The notes beneath the pieces were generated by a model, which worked only from the letters and a program-made list of their open reading frames with translations, was not told the origin of the DNA and ran no database searches. A stretch of 64,000 nt of DNA, taken from contig CAWIKR010000002.1 in assembly GCA_963836775.1 (NCBI GenBank), forward strand, positions 1,116,001-1,180,000, in the 5' to 3' direction. The translations under genes were made by a program, and so were the position numbers. The DNA is from DASQPR01 sp963836775 (lineage in GTDB: Bacteria > Actinomycetota > Actinomycetes > Mycobacteriales > Micromonosporaceae). This document shows positions 1-8,307 of this stretch, piece after piece; the first letter of the stretch is position 1, and the number at the start of each line of letters is the position of its first letter.

Positions 1-942
1 CCGGCCGGCGGCGTCTACTTGGACATCGCCTCGCGTCGCACGCCGGAGTTCATCCTCAAGCGGCTGCCGTCGATGTACCACCAGTTCAAGGAGCTGGCCG
101 ACGTCGACATCACCAAGCAGCCGATGGAGATCGGCCCGACCTGTCACTACGTGATGGGTGGCGTCGAGGTGGACCCGGATACCGCCGCGGCGGCCGGCAC
201 CATCCAGGGCCTGTTCGCCGCCGGTGAGGTCTCCGGCGGCATGCACGGTTCCAACCGCCTGGGCGGCAACTCGCTCTCCGACCTTCTGGTCTTCGGCAAG
301 CGCGCGGGTCAATACGCCGCCGCGTACGCCGATGGCCTCAAGGCCACGCCGAAGGTCAGCGAGGCGTCGCTGAACGCCGCCGTGGAGACCGCGCTGGCTC
401 CGCTGAACCGCGGCGCCGACGGCGAGAACCCCTACAACGTCTGGCACTCGCTGCAGGAAGTCATGCAGAACCTGGTCGGCATCATCCGCCGCCGCGAGGA
501 GCTGGAGCAGTCCATCAAGGACCTGGCCGAGCTGCGTGGCCGGGTGGCCAACGTCGGAGCGACCGGCGGCCGCAAGTTCAACCCGGGCTGGCACCTTGCG
601 CTGGACTTGCGCAACATGCTGGTGGTCTCGGAGTGCACGGCGCGCGCGGCACTGGAGCGCGAAGAGTCCCGCGGCGGTCACACCCGCGAGGACTTCCCTG
701 CCATGGACGACCAGTGGCGGCAGGTGAACCTGATCTGCTCGCTGAACCCGAGCGGGGACGGCGTCGACCTCAAGCGTCAGCCGGTTCCGGCGCTCCGCTC
801 CGAGCTGCTCGGCCTGTTCGAGAAGTCCGAGCTGGCGAAATACATGACCGAGGCGGAACTCGCCGACCACGACGCCGCGGCCAAGTCCGCGGAGTCGCTG
901 ACGGTGACCGACACCGCCGACACGAAGGTGGGTGGCAAGTAA
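1..942 (+). CDS. sdhA: Succinate dehydrogenase/fumarate reductase flavoprotein subunit (C-terminal part)
   Basis: The gene runs in from the left edge; base 1 is the first base of a codon and 313 residues are present. This subunit oxidises succinate to fumarate on covalently bound FAD. The visible part has the family signatures HYVMGG (about residue 47) and a Gly-rich AGEV-GG-HGSNRLGGNSL stretch (about residues 75-95) that contributes to the FAD and dicarboxylate site, followed by the helical C-terminal domain. The TAA stop overlaps the ATG of sdhB by one base (TAATG), so translation is coupled. Its relation to the long SdhA of the SdhC-SdhA-SdhB operon type (as in mycobacterial Sdh1) is an inference, since the upstream anchor gene is outside the window. 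Confidence 0.95.
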   Translation, partial: PAGGVYLDIASRRTPEFILKRLPSMYHQFKELADVDITKQPMEIGPTCHYVMGGVEVDPDTAAAAGTIQGLFAAGEVSGGMHGSNRLGGNSLSDLLVFGKRAGQYAAAYADGLKATPKVSEASLNAAVETALAPLNRGADGENPYNVWHSLQEVMQNLVGIIRRREELEQSIKDLAELRGRVANVGATGGRKFNPGWHLALDLRNMLVVSECTARAALEREESRGGHTREDFPAMDDQWRQVNLICSLNPSGDGVDLKRQPVPALRSELLGLFEKSELAKYMTEAELADHDAAAKSAESLTVTDTADTKVGGK

Positions 943-1706
943 TGGGTAGCAAGCGCCACTTCCGCGTCTGGCGGGGGGACGACTCCGGAGGACAGCTCGA
1001 GGACTTCGACGTCGAGGTGAACGATGGCGAGGTCGTCCTCGACATCATTCATCGGCTCCAGGCCACCCAGGCACCCGATCTCGCGGTGCGGTGGAACTGC
1101 AAGGCCGGCAAGTGCGGGTCCTGTTCCATGGAGATCAACGGCATGCCGAAGCTCGGCTGCATGACCCGGATGTCGACCTTCGAAGAGGCCGAGACCGTCA
1201 CGGTCACGCCGCTGCGCACCTTCCCGGTGATCCGGGACCTGGTCACCGACGTGTCGTTCAACTACCAGAAGGCCCGCGAGATGCCGGCCTTCGCGCCGCC
1301 GGACCTGGCCCCCGGCGAATACCGGATGCAGCAGGTCGACGTCGAGCGCTCGCAGGAATTCCGCAAGTGCATCGAGTGCTTCCTGTGCCAGAACACCTGC
1401 CACGTGGTCCGCGACCACGAGGAGAACAAGCCGGCCTTCGCGGGTCCGCGGTTCTTCATCCGGGCCGCCGAGCTGGACATGCACCCGCTCGACCAGAGGA
1501 CCGACCGCAAGGAGTTCGCGCAGGCCGAGCAGGGTCTGGGCTACTGCAACATCACCAAGTGCTGCAGCGAGGTCTGCCCGGAGCACATCCACATCACCGA
1601 CAACGGCATCATCCCGATGAAGGAGCGCGTGGTCGACCGCAAATACGACCCGCTGGTGTGGCTCGGCAAGAAGATCTTCCGCCGGGATGAGCTCGAAGCG
1701 AAGTAG
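942..1706 (+). CDS. sdhB: Succinate dehydrogenase/fumarate reductase iron-sulfur subunit
   Basis: This 254-residue protein carries electrons from the SdhA flavin to the membrane quinone site. The N-terminal plant-type ferredoxin domain shows CKAGKCGSC for the [2Fe-2S] cluster (about residues 57-65). The C-terminal domain has CIECFLCQNTC and CCSEVCPEH, which bind the [4Fe-4S] and [3Fe-4S] clusters. The ATG at 942 overlaps the sdhA stop and gives the usual family length; a longer open frame upstream is a shadow of sdhA. No membrane anchor gene follows, and a strong terminator lies 14 bases downstream, so sdhB is the last gene of its operon. Confidence 0.96.
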   Translation: MGSKRHFRVWRGDDSGGQLEDFDVEVNDGEVVLDIIHRLQATQAPDLAVRWNCKAGKCGSCSMEINGMPKLGCMTRMSTFEEAETVTVTPLRTFPVIRDLVTDVSFNYQKAREMPAFAPPDLAPGEYRMQQVDVERSQEFRKCIECFLCQNTCHVVRDHEENKPAFAGPRFFIRAAELDMHPLDQRTDRKEFAQAEQGLGYCNITKCCSEVCPEHIHITDNGIIPMKERVVDRKYDPLVWLGKKIFRRDELEAK

Positions 1707-1720
1707 GCGCTCATTCGGCC

Positions 1721-1760
1721 AACGAAGCGCCCGCACGGTTCGCCGTGCGGGCGCTTCGTT
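1721..1760 (+). terminator. Rho-independent terminator after sdhB
   Basis: A perfect 18-base-pair inverted repeat (1721-1738 and 1743-1760) with a TTCG tetraloop lies just after the sdhB stop. The stem end is AACGAAG/CTTCGTT, and a short T-containing stretch follows. It could also stop transcription coming from the opposing Nudix gene. Confidence 0.9.
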
Positions 1761-1845
1761 CATTGTGGGTACGCCGCACCGGCGGCGTTACCTTCGGCGG
1801 CCGCGCCGGCTGCCGCGGTCGGGTTGCCGACGGAGTCGAGCGGGG

Positions 1846-2265
1846 TCAGGCGCGGGCTGGGTCGAGCACCGCGGGCAGCGCCGCGACGATCGGCGCATCC
1901 GCCGGCAGCCAGTCCACGCTGTCCAACTCGTCGGCGCCGAGCCACCGCATGTCGGCGTGCTCGACCAGTTTGGGGACTCCCCCGTTGACGATCTGAGCGG
2001 CGTACACACGCAAGATCGCCCACCCGTGCGCGAGCGGGACGTCGTCGCCGACTCGATCACCGACGGTAACGGCAACGTCAAGCTCTTCGGCGCACTCGCG
2101 GACCAACGCTTCGATGTCGGTCTCTCCCGGCTCCACCTTGCCGCCCGGAAACTCCCACCGGCCGGCGAATTCCGGCGGCTCGGAGCGGGCACAGGCCAAA
2201 ACTCGACCGCTGTCGATAATCGCAGCTCCGACGATCACGCGTGGGGTGTTCCGTTCGCTCTGCAC
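1846..2265 (-). CDS. Nudix hydrolase, MutT-like
   Basis: This 139-residue protein is a Nudix pyrophosphohydrolase of the (8-oxo)dGTP-diphosphatase type. A near-canonical Nudix box starts at about residue 41: GKVEPGE, seven residues, then REC-AEELDV. The metal-binding glutamates of REXXEE are all present; the glycine normally after EE-L is Asp. The FAGRWEFPGGKVE context just before the box is typical of MutT proteins that clean the nucleotide pool. The GTG start at 2265 follows only a weak ribosome site. It converges on the sdhB terminator. The exact substrate cannot be read from the sequence. Confidence 0.85.
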   Translation of the reverse strand: MQSERNTPRVIVGAAIIDSGRVLACARSEPPEFAGRWEFPGGKVEPGETDIEALVRECAEELDVAVTVGDRVGDDVPLAHGWAILRVYAAQIVNGGVPKLVEHADMRWLGADELDSVDWLPADAPIVAALPAVLDPARA

Positions 2266-2435
2266 GAGGCATCAGAGTGCCAGATCTTCGGGAAATTCGG
2301 AGACGTTGAGATCCAATGGTTAACCGTTGGAGCCATAGACACAGGGTGCGGAAGTGGCGACACTGGGGGCACCGAATGCAACAAGAGGGCGACAAGTCGG
2401 CCACAAGCCAATAACAAACGCTCGGGGAGGTGCGC

Positions 2436-2891
2436 ATGGGTCGACGGCGACCAGCGCCAACTGACGACTACCTAGCGGACGCACTCTCGCTGCTCTCGGG
2501 GTGGCAACGTGACGGCTCGGAGATCCATCGGACGCTGCTCCTCGACGAGGCGCAGCACGCAGCGCTTGCCGAACGTATCAAGTTTTTCGCCGATGCGCTG
2601 CAGGTCAGAGCACGTGTCCGCCGCGGGGACGGACATACGCTCATCGGCCTCGACACTGCCAACGGTGAGCTCACTCCCGGCGAGGTCCACTTCGCCGCCC
2701 GGATCGAAGACGCGTACCGCTCGATCGCGGGCACTCACCTGAACCGCGACCGGCACGATTCCTCCACGCTGCGCCGGACGCCGCGAACGTCCGGCGCAGC
2801 CGCGTGCTTGACCCGCTACGTCGACTGGTCGACGGATCGCAGCTGGCCGGCACCGCCGTTGGCGACATCCTGCTGGTTGATCTTCGACTGA
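2436..2891 (+). CDS. Pterin-4a-carbinolamine-dehydratase-like protein
   Basis: The ATG at 2436 follows GGGGAGG at a spacing of five bases. The first 105 residues have the layout of the PCD/DCoH fold: LSGWQRDGSEIHR, then KFFADALQV, a VRARVRRGDGHTLIGLDT strand pair and LTPGEVHFAARIEDAY. The catalytic His-His-Pro of true dehydratases is not visible, so enzymatic activity is doubtful. The last 45 residues look out of frame: after a 13-base-pair hairpin at 2768-2800 another frame reads on as VLDPLRRLVDG and ends at 2911. A frameshift at the hairpin is likely. Family assignment is by pattern only. Confidence 0.5.
   Translation: MGRRRPAPTDDYLADALSLLSGWQRDGSEIHRTLLLDEAQHAALAERIKFFADALQVRARVRRGDGHTLIGLDTANGELTPGEVHFAARIEDAYRSIAGTHLNRDRHDSSTLRRTPRTSGAAACLTRYVDWSTDRSWPAPPLATSCWLIFD
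2768..2800. repeat. Perfect 13-bp inverted repeat inside the PCD-like gene
   Basis: GCTGCGCCGGACG is followed after seven bases by its exact complement. It sits where the reading frame appears to change, so it may be a sequencing-error site or a hairpin near the real gene end. Confidence 0.6.
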
Positions 2892-2924
2892 TGACCGACC
2901 GACACCGGTGAGTACTGGCTCCAC

Positions 2925-4454
2925 TCACTGCTGCTGCAGGTGGACGGTGCCGGCGGTGCCGTCATTGAGGATGCCGTACGCATATCCGGTCGCCTCGCTG
3001 AACAGTGGCCCGCCACTGTCGCCCTTGCGGCTGCAGATGTTGGTGACGAAGCCACCGTTCGTGCTGGTGACCTCGCCGCAGCGGGTGCCGGGCGGCAGTT
3101 GTGACGACTTGTAGCCGTACGGTCGTTGTCGCCCTGGCCGGTGGCACACACGATCTCGCCCGTCGCCGAGCCCCGAGGCGTAGGCCGCCGCACCGGTGAC
3201 CGTGGTGCGGCGGCGCTGCAGCCGCTGGACTGGCACGGTCGTGCAGACGACGCGATCTGGTTTGCGCGGCGTGCCGAAGCCACATATGGCGGCTCGTGAT
3301 CGGATCAGCGCCGTAGTCGGTCGGGTAGGTGGACGTGCCGGCGTTGCTGCCGTGCTGGTAGACCGGGTCCTCGACGCCGATCTGAGTGAGGCGGTTGTCG
3401 TAGGCGTGGGTGATGCCGAGCTTGTCCGGGCCGGCCAGGCAGTGCCCGGCGGTCAGGGCGTAGTCGGCGCCTTGGTCGAGTCGAACACGACGAAGCCGAG
3501 CGTGCACTCGCCGTACATCGTGTTCTCGTTGTCGCTGTCGTTGTTGGCGGTGGTCCGCCTGATCACCAGGCTGGGATCCGGCCATCAGCCGCTGCTTGGG
3601 CGCCCCTTGTCCGGGCCGACCGGCGGTGCCGGTAGTCGGCCGCACCGGCCGGCACTGGCACGGCGCGCTCTTCGGCTTCGCCCGGCGACCAGTTGCCGCA
3701 GCACAGTGCCGGGATGCGCGGCGACAACGGCCTCGACCTGCGGGTCCGGCGTCGCCACCGATCGCTGTGCGGCGTCGAGCTGCGCCAGCGTCCGGGCATT
3801 GCGGCCGGCCGCGGCCGAGCCCGCGGTCTGGTAGACCGCGACCTGATTGGCGGTGACGTCCACCGACACCTGCGCGACCGAGTCGGGCAGTTGCGCGCGG
3901 ATCGCGTCGGCGAGCGCGTCCAACTGCTCAAGGCTGTGCTGCACCGGCACCAGCGCAATGTGCGCCGAGTCCGCCATCTTGTCGATCGCCGGGGCCAGCT
4001 CGGTGGTGTCGGTGGTTGCGATCCGCAGCACGCCGCCGTGCGACTGGTCCAGCCACATTCCCGCGTACGCGTCCGGGTAGCCGGCCCGCAGTTGCGCATC
4101 GAGCTGGTCGGCCTCGCCCTGCAATTTCAGCCGTCGAGTCGCCTCGGCCTTGGTCGTGCCGTAGTGCGCCTGCAGATACGCCATCGAGGCCGTTTGGTCG
4201 TCCGCGGCCGCCTTCGACGGCTGGGTGCCCTGGCCTGGCCCGAAGCCCGGCTTGGCGGTCGTGCCGGCAGAAGTCCTTGGAGTCGTTGTCGCGATCGCGC
4301 CGTCCGGCTCGAGCGCCGAAGTATGGGCGCGATCAACGCTGGCGACACCCGGCACACGCTGCGCATTCCAGACGATGGCGGAAGCCGCCGCAACCGCGGC
4401 AACGATGGCGAGGATCACGACAGTGCGCGGCCTCAGACGGGGGTGCAGTTTCAC
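2925..4454 (-). pseudogene. Secreted trypsin/streptogrisin-like serine protease, multiply frameshifted
   Basis: Pieces of one S1-family protease lie in three frames. The GTG at 4454 (GAGG five bases upstream) opens a signal anchor (TVVILAIVAAVAAASAIVW), then a linker and a propeptide-like domain. A frameshift near 3570-3600 leads to TMYGECTLGFVV; another near 3478 leads to DYALTAGHCL with the catalytic His. Near 3298 a shift leads to GFGTPRKPDRVVC, and more shifts precede GFVTNICSRKGDSGGPLF with the catalytic Ser. A candidate catalytic Asp is in PTDYGAD. The stop is at 2925. All catalytic elements survive, so the breaks may be sequence errors rather than decay. The product would be an exported endopeptidase processed from a proform. 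Confidence 0.75.
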
Positions 4455-4603
4455 GGAACCTCGCGATCGGGGGGAATCGATCGGGCAGAACCCGAATCTT
4501 CCCATACGCGCGCACATCCGTTGGACCGGTAGGCTCCGCCCTTGTCGGACGTGCCACCCGCGCGTTGCCCTCGAGCTTGCCGCGTGCCGAAGGGAAGCAG
4601 CAG

Positions 4604-5302
4604 ATGGAGATCGGGATCGGAGCGCCGGGTGGCACCGCTCGGGCCACCTCGCTCGGCGCCCAGGTAGTCGCCGCTTCGTTAGGCGATCGGCGGGTGCTCT
4701 GGGTGACGCCGCATCCGACCGTGCCGCTGCGCGGTGGCATACCGGTCTGTTTTCCCTGGTTCGGTGCGGCTGGAACGCCATCGCACGGGTTCGGCCGCCG
4801 GGTCGAGTGGTCAGTCAGCGCGGTCGCCACCGACGGCGTGGTGTTCGAACTGACTGAATCGCCCGAGACGCTGGCGATCTGGCCGCATCGGTTCCACGCG
4901 GCGCTCACCGTCGGAATCGGTCAGACGCTGGACTTCGAATTCGCGGTCACGAACACCGACACAGCCCCGTTCACCTTCACGTACGCCCTACACAGCTACT
5001 TCGCGACCGATGACCTGGCGGGGTGGCGATTGGACGGGCTGGGAGCGCCGGTAACCGCGGCCGATCCGATCGATCAGATCTGGGAGCAGGCTCCGGACCG
5101 GCTCACCTTCGACGGGCTCTACGTCGAGGCGTCCGGCATGCCGAGCGCCGTGGTGTGGAATCCGGGACCGAACGAGGTTGGCGACATCGGATCCGCGTAC
5201 CGCGACTTTGTCTGTGTGGAACGGGGTTGCATCGGCTCCGCGGCGGTGACGCTCGAACCCGCCGCCCAATATGTCGGATCGATGCGGATTGGGCTGCTGT
5301 GA
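4604..5302 (+). CDS. Aldose 1-epimerase family, D-hexose-6-phosphate mutarotase-like
   Basis: A 232-residue beta-sandwich protein of the galactose mutarotase superfamily, YeaD-like branch. Recognisable blocks are RGGIPVCFPWFG (binding-site Arg, about residues 45-56), HGFGRRVEWSV (with a conserved His), the TYALHSYF strand with the probable catalytic His, and VVWNPG near the C-terminal catalytic Glu region. It would interconvert alpha and beta anomers of sugar phosphates in the cytoplasm. The ATG at 4604 has AGGGAAG upstream; a much longer open frame to 4016 is antisense to the protease. The stop overlaps the next GTG by four bases (GTGA). Confidence 0.8.
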   Translation: MEIGIGAPGGTARATSLGAQVVAASLGDRRVLWVTPHPTVPLRGGIPVCFPWFGAAGTPSHGFGRRVEWSVSAVATDGVVFELTESPETLAIWPHRFHAALTVGIGQTLDFEFAVTNTDTAPFTFTYALHSYFATDDLAGWRLDGLGAPVTAADPIDQIWEQAPDRLTFDGLYVEASGMPSAVVWNPGPNEVGDIGSAYRDFVCVERGCIGSAAVTLEPAAQYVGSMRIGLL

Positions 5303-5721
5303 CCGACCGGCTGGCGCCCGACGTGAGCTGGGCGGCGCTGCAGGCGGCCACGCCACCCGAGGTGACCGCGGCGTTCCCGGCCGTCCAGTGGCGGCTGGAG
5401 CTGCTCTGGCAACTGGATCGACCGGCCCGCCGGATCGCGGTGGCCGACCTGGATTGGATGCTCGACCTGCCGTTGTGGCAGCGCGACGGAGTGCGGTTTC
5501 AGGTCCGACCGCGCGAGGTGCTTGCGACACCGGCGGAATTCCCGGCGCATTACCAGCGAATCTTGGACAGCGATCTCGCCTATCCGATCCACGTGACTAG
5601 GCATCGCGGGCGGATGACCGTTCTGGATGGATTTCACCGCCTCGCGAAGGCCATCGTCAACGGCGGCACCGAGATCGTGGTGATCGAAGTGTCCGCTGCC
5701 GACCTGCACGCGATCACGTAG
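5299..5721 (+). CDS. Small protein with a ParB/sulfiredoxin-like domain
   Basis: This 140-residue protein starts at a GTG that overlaps the mutarotase stop (GTGA), so the two genes are translationally coupled. The C-terminal half has the ParB-like pattern YPIHVTRHRGRMTVLDGFHRLAKAIVNGG (about residues 93-122), where DG-HRL is the family hallmark. The N-terminal half, about 70 residues, is not recognised. Stand-alone proteins with this fold are mostly uncharacterised; some bind nucleotides or are nucleases. No function is claimed. Confidence 0.6.
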   Translation: MTDRLAPDVSWAALQAATPPEVTAAFPAVQWRLELLWQLDRPARRIAVADLDWMLDLPLWQRDGVRFQVRPREVLATPAEFPAHYQRILDSDLAYPIHVTRHRGRMTVLDGFHRLAKAIVNGGTEIVVIEVSAADLHAIT

Positions 5722-5793
5722 AGCCGGGAGAGTCCTCGCGCCGGCGGTCGATTGGCGACGGCCGTCCGCGCAACTCGACGGCTGGCCGCCGGC

Positions 5794-6879
5794 CTAAACG
5801 TTGAACCTGAACTCGACTACGTCGCCGTCCTGCATGACGTAGTCCTTGCCCTCCATCCGGACCTTGCCTGCGGTCTTGGCGGCCGCCTTGGAGCCCGCGC
5901 TGACCAGGTCGCCGTAGCTCACGACCTCGGCCTTGATGAAGCCGCGCTGGAAGTCCGAGTGGATGACGCCGGCCGCCTCGGGTGCGGTGGCGCCGATCGG
6001 GACCGTCCAGGCCCGTGACTCCTTCGGCCCAGCGGTGAGGTAGGTCTGCAGGCCGAGCGTTCGGAAGCCGACCCGGATCAGCTGGTCCAGGCCCGGCTCC
6101 TCTTGACCGATCGAGGACAGCAGCTCGCGGGCCTCTTCTTCGGGCAGGTCGATCAGCTCTGACTCGATCTTGGCGTCCATGAAGATCGCTTCGGCCGGCG
6201 CCACCAGCGCCCGCAGCGAGTCCAGGAACTCCTTGTTGGCCAGCTCAGCTTCGTCGACGTTGAAGACGTAGAGGAAGGGCTTCGTGGTCAGCAAGTGCAG
6301 CTCGTCCAGCTCGGATACGTCGATCTTGGCATCGGCGGCTCCGGCGTAGAGCGTGATGCCCTTGTCCAGAACGTCCCGGGCAGCGGTCGCCGCAGCCAGC
6401 ACCGACGCGCGGTGTTTCTGCAGCCGGGCTTCCTTCTCCAGCCGCGGGATCGCCTTCTCCAGCGTCTGCAGATCGGCGAGCATCAGCTCGGTGTTGATCG
6501 TCTCGATGTCATCGCCGGGTGACATCTTGCCGTCGACGTGCACCACATTGGGGTCGGAGAAGGCCCGGACCACCTGGCAGATCGCCGACGCGTCGCGGAT
6601 GTTGGCGAGGAACGCGTTGCCCCGGCCCTGGCCCTTCGAGGCGCCCCGGACCAGTCCGGCAATGTCGACGAACGACACCGGCGCCTGGATCACCTTTTCG
6701 GAGTCGAAGATCTCCGCGAGCTTGGCCAGGCGCGCGTCCGGCAGGCCGACCACGCCGACGTTCGGGTCGATCGTCGCGAACGGGTAGTTGGCGGCCAGGA
6801 CGTCATTCTTCGTCAGCGCGTTGAACAGCGTGCTCTTGCCGACGTTGGGCAGGCCGACGATACCGATTGTCAGGGACAC
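5794..6879 (-). CDS. ychF: Ribosome-binding ATPase YchF (Obg family)
   Basis: A full-length 361-residue YchF. The G-domain begins GIVGLPNVGKSTLFNAL (P-loop), followed by the switch region with VDIAGLV-GAS-G-G and FL-IRD, a coiled-coil domain (about residues 130-200) and the C-terminal TGS domain ending DVVEFRFNV. YchF prefers ATP to GTP because its NKxD-type motif is altered, and it binds ribosomes in stress control. The start is GTG at 6879, with TAAGCT six bases upstream, so the mRNA is probably leaderless. Confidence 0.97.
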   Translation of the reverse strand: MSLTIGIVGLPNVGKSTLFNALTKNDVLAANYPFATIDPNVGVVGLPDARLAKLAEIFDSEKVIQAPVSFVDIAGLVRGASKGQGRGNAFLANIRDASAICQVVRAFSDPNVVHVDGKMSPGDDIETINTELMLADLQTLEKAIPRLEKEARLQKHRASVLAAATAARDVLDKGITLYAGAADAKIDVSELDELHLLTTKPFLYVFNVDEAELANKEFLDSLRALVAPAEAIFMDAKIESELIDLPEEEARELLSSIGQEEPGLDQLIRVGFRTLGLQTYLTAGPKESRAWTVPIGATAPEAAGVIHSDFQRGFIKAEVVSYGDLVSAGSKAAAKTAGKVRMEGKDYVMQDGDVVEFRFNV

Positions 6880-6885
6880 CCAAGC

Positions 6886-6891
6886 AGCTTA
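6886..6891 (-). promoter_or_regulatory. -10 box for leaderless ychF
   Basis: TAAGCT on the minus strand lies exactly six bases before the GTG start, placing the expected transcription start at the first base of the codon. Confidence 0.55.
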
Positions 6892-6943
6892 CGCAGCGGT
6901 GCGGCCGGACTCCGGAGGTGGGCGGCGTCGATGTCCTGGGTCG

Positions 6944-7025
6944 CCGGGTTTTCTGCTTTTCGGCCATCGCTGCCGGGCAAATCGGATAGTGGATCACTAT
7001 GCATGCGGAAAAGCAGAAAACCCGG
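6944..7025. repeat. 18-bp inverted repeat in the ychF/hydrolase divergent region
   Basis: The arms 6944-6961 and 7008-7025 are exact complements (CCGGGTTTTCTGCTTTTC) separated by 46 bases. The arms are notably A/T-rich for this genome. They could be a divergent operator or part of a dispersed intergenic repeat. Confidence 0.6.
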
Positions 7026-7057
7026 GGCTGGGGTCCGGCATCAGCAGCCGGTTCTCC

Positions 7058-7063
7058 TAGAGT
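7058..7063 (+). promoter_or_regulatory. -10 box for the leaderless hydrolase gene
   Basis: TAGAGT lies seven bases before the GTG start at 7071. Confidence 0.5.
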
Positions 7064-7070
7064 CGGGCGG

Positions 7071-7838
7071 GTGACGCTTGCATATGACGATCAAGGTTCC
7101 GGACCAGCGGCGATTCTGCTGCACTCGGCCGTGTGCGACCGGCGGATGTGGGAACCGCAGTGGCAGCTTCTGCAAGACGCCGGTTACCGCGTGATCCGTT
7201 GCGACTTCCGAGGTTATGGCGAGTCTCCGGCGCCGACCGAGCCGTTCAACGCCGCCGACGACGTGATCGCTCTGCTCGACTATCTCGGCGTGCAGACCGC
7301 GACAGTGATCGGATCGTCGTACGGCGGCCGGGTCGCGCAGGAAGTCGCCGCTCGCTGGCCGGATCGGGTCAGCACGCTGCTGCTTCTGTGTGCCGCGACG
7401 AGGCTGCACCCACCGACGGACGCGATCCGCGCCTTCGGCCAGCGGGAGGATGAACTGCTCGAAGGCGGCGACATCGACGGCGCGACCCAGCTGAATGTCG
7501 ACACCTTTGTCGGTCCGGCGGCGAGTCCGGAGACCCGGGCGTTCGTCGCGGAGATGCAGCGACAGGCGTTTGAGATCCAGATCGCCGCCGACAACGACGA
7601 ATCAGCGGCCGACGCCGGTCCGGTGGACCACGACTTCGCCCTGTCCGCGATCAGCGCCCACACCACCGTCGTCTCGGGCGACCTCGATGTCGACTACTTC
7701 CAGTCGATCGCAGACCTCCTGGCGACGTCGATCCCGGGCGCGCTGCGAGTCGAACTGCCGTGGGCCGGCCACCTGCCGACGTTGGAGGACCCGGTGCGGG
7801 CGAATCCACTGATCCTTCAGTGGCTCAGCCCGGCCTGA
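7071..7838 (+). CDS. Alpha/beta-hydrolase
   Basis: A 255-residue cytoplasmic hydrolase. It has the oxyanion-hole region ILLHSAVCDRRMW (about residues 13-25), the strand CDFRGYGES, the nucleophile elbow GSSYGG (Ser about residue 84), an acid-region SGDLDVD and the catalytic His in WAGHLPTLEDP near the end. The length is typical of the family. The GTG at 7071 is chosen because a -10-like box sits just upstream; a longer frame to 6999 would cross the inverted repeat. The substrate (ester, lactone, haloalkane or other) cannot be told. Confidence 0.8.
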   Translation: MTLAYDDQGSGPAAILLHSAVCDRRMWEPQWQLLQDAGYRVIRCDFRGYGESPAPTEPFNAADDVIALLDYLGVQTATVIGSSYGGRVAQEVAARWPDRVSTLLLLCAATRLHPPTDAIRAFGQREDELLEGGDIDGATQLNVDTFVGPAASPETRAFVAEMQRQAFEIQIAADNDESAADAGPVDHDFALSAISAHTTVVSGDLDVDYFQSIADLLATSIPGALRVELPWAGHLPTLEDPVRANPLILQWLSPA

Positions 7839-7896
7839 TCACGCCCCGAGACAAAAGGTCCGACAACATCACGCCCCGAGACGAAGGTCCAACAAC
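7838..7896. repeat. 30-bp tandem duplication at a convergent gene junction
   Basis: ATCACGCCCCGAGAC plus about 15 more bases occurs twice in a row (7838-7867 and 7868-7896, one-base indel). It spans the stop of the gene on the minus strand and the junction with the hydrolase stop. Confidence 0.7.
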
Positions 7897-8285
7897 GCCC
7901 GGAGACTGATCCGCTCCCCGTCTCGGCCGCCCTCGCCGATCACCAGGCGTGGCCGCGACGGTCGGACCGTCACTCCGGTGAACAGCGCCCCGAGCGATCC
8001 CCGAACCGACAGCACGTAGAACTCGCCGTCGACTCCGACAGCCAGGTTCGGCCGCAGAGACCAGCCCCGCAGGTCAGTCCGGAATCGGCGCCGGCCGTCG
8101 TAGGACGTCGCCGCCAGGCGCACCGGCTCGATGCCGCGGGCGGTCGCCGTCGCCACGAATTCGGCCAACATCGCCGCGGCTTCGGTGGCCTCGACCGACT
8201 CGCGGTGTGCCAGGTTCGCGGCGTGCGTGTCGATGGCGCGGCGACGCTGAGCAGCCCAGTCAGCGGCCACGTCGGATTCGGTCAC
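7869..8285 (-). CDS. Conserved hypothetical protein, 138 aa
   Basis: The protein starts MTESDVAADWAAQRRRAIDTH and has an alpha-helical N-terminal half and a beta-rich C-terminal half (GWSLRPNLAVGVDGEFYVLSV). No catalytic motif or membrane segment is visible, and I do not recognise the family. Codon use is like its neighbours, so it is probably a real gene. The GTG start at 8285 has TAGCGT six bases upstream, and the last codons fall inside a tandem duplication shared with the intergenic junction. Confidence 0.6.
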   Translation of the reverse strand: MTESDVAADWAAQRRRAIDTHAANLAHRESVEATEAAAMLAEFVATATARGIEPVRLAATSYDGRRRFRTDLRGWSLRPNLAVGVDGEFYVLSVRGSLGALFTGVTVRPSRPRLVIGEGGRDGERISLRALLDLRLGA

Positions 8286-8291
8286 ACCGCA

Positions 8292-8301
8292 ACGCTACCG
8301 T
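8292..8301. promoter_or_regulatory. Bidirectional leaderless promoter with overlapping -10 boxes
   Basis: TAGCGT on the minus strand (8292-8297) and TACCGT on the plus strand (8296-8301) share two base pairs. Each lies exactly six bases from a GTG start (8285 on minus, 8308 on plus). Only 22 bases separate the two genes. Confidence 0.6.
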
Positions 8302-8307
8302 GATCAG

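Noticed and set aside
777..1763. Long minus-strand frame opposite sdhB, and similar long antisense frames throughout
   Set aside because: They mirror GC-rich codon structure of real genes (Arg/Ala/Gly/His-rich products) and show no family pattern.
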